Shown here: piece by piece, positions 6,594 through 7,801 of the stretch | Layout: every line of letters starts with the position of its first letter | Numbering within the stretch: the first letter of the stretch is position 1 | NCBI GenBank assembly: GCA_007120565.1 | Contig: SKNK01000102.1 | Coordinates: 1 to 7,801, forward strand | DNA: 7,801 nt | Direction: 5' to 3' | From: Nitriliruptoraceae bacterium | GTDB taxonomy: Bacteria; Actinomycetota; Nitriliruptoria; Nitriliruptorales; Nitriliruptoraceae | Position numbers and translations under genes: made by a program | The notes under the pieces: model-generated | Databases searched by the model: none | Seen by the model: only the letters and a program-made list of their open reading frames with translations | Told to the model about the DNA's origin: nothing

Positions 6594-6848
6594 CCGCCGA
6601 CCCGCTCCACCGGGGTCGGACAGACGCACCGCCGCACCCCTCCAACCCCACTACCAGCCCGGCCGGAACCCCAAGCCCCACCGGGGTCGGACAGACGCAC
6701 CAGCGCACCCCTCCAACCCCACTACCAGCCCCGCACCGACCGTCGCCCGGCCGGTCATCGCCGTTGGGACGCGATCGACCGGATCGATGCTCGCTCGACC
6801 CCGTCACGGTCTAGGGTTCCGGGGGTCCGCCGGGAGGTGGTGATCGCG
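6594..6848. other. C-rich intergenic region with a duplicated segment
   Basis: These 255 bp lie between the small lipoprotein and the hydrolase-regulator gene. The first part carries the 54-bp repeat pair listed separately. The plus strand is C-rich and G-poor, most clearly at 6635-6660 and 6706-6731, which resembles Rho-utilisation sites and could end transcription of the upstream operon; no strong intrinsic terminator is evident. Near the right end TAGGGT (6812-6817) is a weak -10 candidate for the next gene, lacking a recognisable -35. No reading frame here looks coding. Confidence 0.4.
6607..6731. repeat. Two near-identical 54-bp direct repeats, period 71 bp
   Basis: Copies lie at 6607-6660 and 6678-6731 and differ at only two adjacent positions (GC versus AG at 6631-6632 and 6702-6703), separated by a 17-bp spacer. 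Each begins CCACCGGGGTCGGACAGACG and ends in a C-rich tail finishing ACTACCAGCCC. The near identity means a recent duplication or conserved use of both copies. No internal hairpin longer than a few base pairs was found, and the length and spacing do not resemble a CRISPR array. The minus strand has clustered G-runs in each copy. Confidence 0.9.
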
Positions 6849-7801
6849 ATGGGCAGCGCCGAGGGGTTACCGCAGACCTGCTTCGCCCCTGCTCGCGGCG
6901 CTCGCCTGGCCTACCAGGTGTTCGGGTCCGGCGCTCACACGGTGGTCGCTATCCCGCCGACGGCGCAGAACATCGAGATGTCTTGGGAGCAACCCGCGGT
7001 GCGGGCGATGCTCGAACGGTTCGGTTCCTTCTGCCGCTACCTGCACTTCGACAAGCGCGGCACCGGCTGCTCGGATCGTCGCAGCCAGGTACAGAACATC
7101 GATGAGCGGGTCGACGATCTGCGGGCCGTCATGGACCATGCCGGCATCGAGCGAGCCCACCTGTTCGGCAACTCCGAGGGCGGGCCGATGACCCTGCTGT
7201 TTGCGGCGACCTACCCGGAACGGGTTGACGGCCTGATCCTGTTCGGCACGGGTGCGTCGCTGATGGCGCCGAACCCCAGCGACGATGACCTCGCCGCCCA
7301 GCGCGAACGCAACATCCTTCACGCGGCGCGCTGGGGGACCGCCGACTCCCTCGTCGCGTCCCGGATGGCGCCGAGCCTCACCCGATCGGATCCGGATTTC
7401 GCCGCGTGGCACCAACGCTACGAGCGGTTCGCGGCGAGCTCGGACTCCCTGCTGGACCTCTTGGAGTTGTCCATGCACATGGACCTCCGTGAGCTTGCGC
7501 CCACGATCACCACGCCGGCGCTGGTCATCCACCGGACCGACGACCCCGTGATCCCGGTGGAGCGGGCTCGCGAGGTGGCCGACCTCCTGCCCAACGCTCG
7601 CCTGTTCGAGCAGCCTGGCGAGGACCACTTCTCGTACGCCGGAGATGTCGACGGCTGGATGGACGAGTTCGAACGGTTCGTCACCGGCACGGTCCGCTCC
7701 CCCGCGATCGGGTCGATCAGCCGTCCGACGGTGCGTATCGTGACCCTCGGCCGCTTCGCCGTCGAGATCAGCGGTGGCGAGGTCCCTATCTCCGACTGGG
7801 G
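6849..7801 (+). CDS. Alpha/beta-hydrolase domain fused to a SARP/BTAD-type transcriptional regulator, 3' end cut by window edge
   Basis: The frame is open for 317 codons to the right edge. Residues about 12-290 form an alpha/beta-hydrolase domain of the type found as a sensor-like module on actinobacterial adenylate cyclases and regulators. Landmarks are FDKRGTGCSD (67-76), nucleophile elbow GNSEGG with Ser109, SEGGPMTLLFAATYPERV (109-126), HRTDDPVIPVE with Asp242 as likely acid, and GEDHFSY with His260. The full Ser-Asp-His triad is therefore present. After a short linker, TVRIVTLGRFAVEISGGEVP (304-323) matches the first strands of the winged-helix domain that opens SARP-type activators, so a DNA-binding and BTAD region probably continues outside the window. 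ATG at 6849 follows GGGAGG (6832-6837) by 11 nt; in-frame GTGs at 6837 and 6840 are alternatives. The hydrolase part may sense or cleave a small ester or lactone. The hydrolase is sure; the regulator half rests on about 20 residues. Confidence 0.85.
   Translation, partial: MGSAEGLPQTCFAPARGARLAYQVFGSGAHTVVAIPPTAQNIEMSWEQPAVRAMLERFGSFCRYLHFDKRGTGCSDRRSQVQNIDERVDDLRAVMDHAGIERAHLFGNSEGGPMTLLFAATYPERVDGLILFGTGASLMAPNPSDDDLAAQRERNILHAARWGTADSLVASRMAPSLTRSDPDFAAWHQRYERFAASSDSLLDLLELSMHMDLRELAPTITTPALVIHRTDDPVIPVERAREVADLLPNARLFEQPGEDHFSYAGDVDGWMDEFERFVTGTVRSPAIGSISRPTVRIVTLGRFAVEISGGEVPISDW

Noticed and set aside
6607..6731. Possible CRISPR array
   Set aside because: There are only two 54-bp copies with a 17-bp spacer, outside normal repeat and spacer sizes, and no cas genes are nearby.
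6773..6789. Inverted repeat ATCGA/TCGAT around a 5-bp loop upstream of the hydrolase-regulator gene
   Set aside because: Five-base arms made of common GATC/TCGA words are expected by chance in this DNA, and the position gives no further support.

Overview
The window is GC-rich throughout, its genes use mostly G or C in the third codon position, and starts are ATG or GTG with purine-rich Shine-Dalgarno sites. Together with the protein families present, this points to a high-GC actinobacterium (Actinomycetota). A deep-branching lineage such as Nitriliruptoria or Acidimicrobiia is only a guess. No rRNA, tRNA, CRISPR array, transposase or phage gene was seen.

Left block, minus strand (about 4255 down to 1). 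Three genes are read in the same direction. First is an unrecognised 50-residue ORF with an excellent ribosome binding site. Sixteen bases later comes a large membrane-bound sensor for cyclic di-GMP turnover (CHASE-PAS-GGDEF-EAL, with all signature residues present). After a 141-bp gap comes a lipoprotein sugar-binding component of an ABC transporter, resembling the alpha-glucoside type. It runs off the left edge, so the permeases would lie outside. An extracytoplasmic sensor next to a sugar-uptake system suggests, without proving, a link between nutrient sensing and second-messenger control.

Middle. Between the divergent blocks (4256-4670) there is no clear gene. A plus-strand reading frame interrupted by one TAA looks like a possible decayed or misassembled small gene.

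Right block, plus strand (4671-7801). A secreted lipoprotein with a long acidic linker is followed by a perfect 40-bp palindrome. Next come a hemolysin III/PAQR-type membrane protein and a small lipoprotein whose GTG start overlaps the hemolysin III stop. A C-rich intergenic stretch with a 54-bp near-identical direct repeat follows. Last is the start of a regulator in which an alpha/beta-hydrolase domain is fused to what looks like a SARP/BTAD-type transcription factor, cut by the right edge.

The points most worth checking are the 40-bp palindrome upstream of the hlyIII-lipoprotein pair, the small ORF coupled to the GGDEF-EAL gene, and the hydrolase-regulator fusion. No complete, obviously new multi-gene system is visible.
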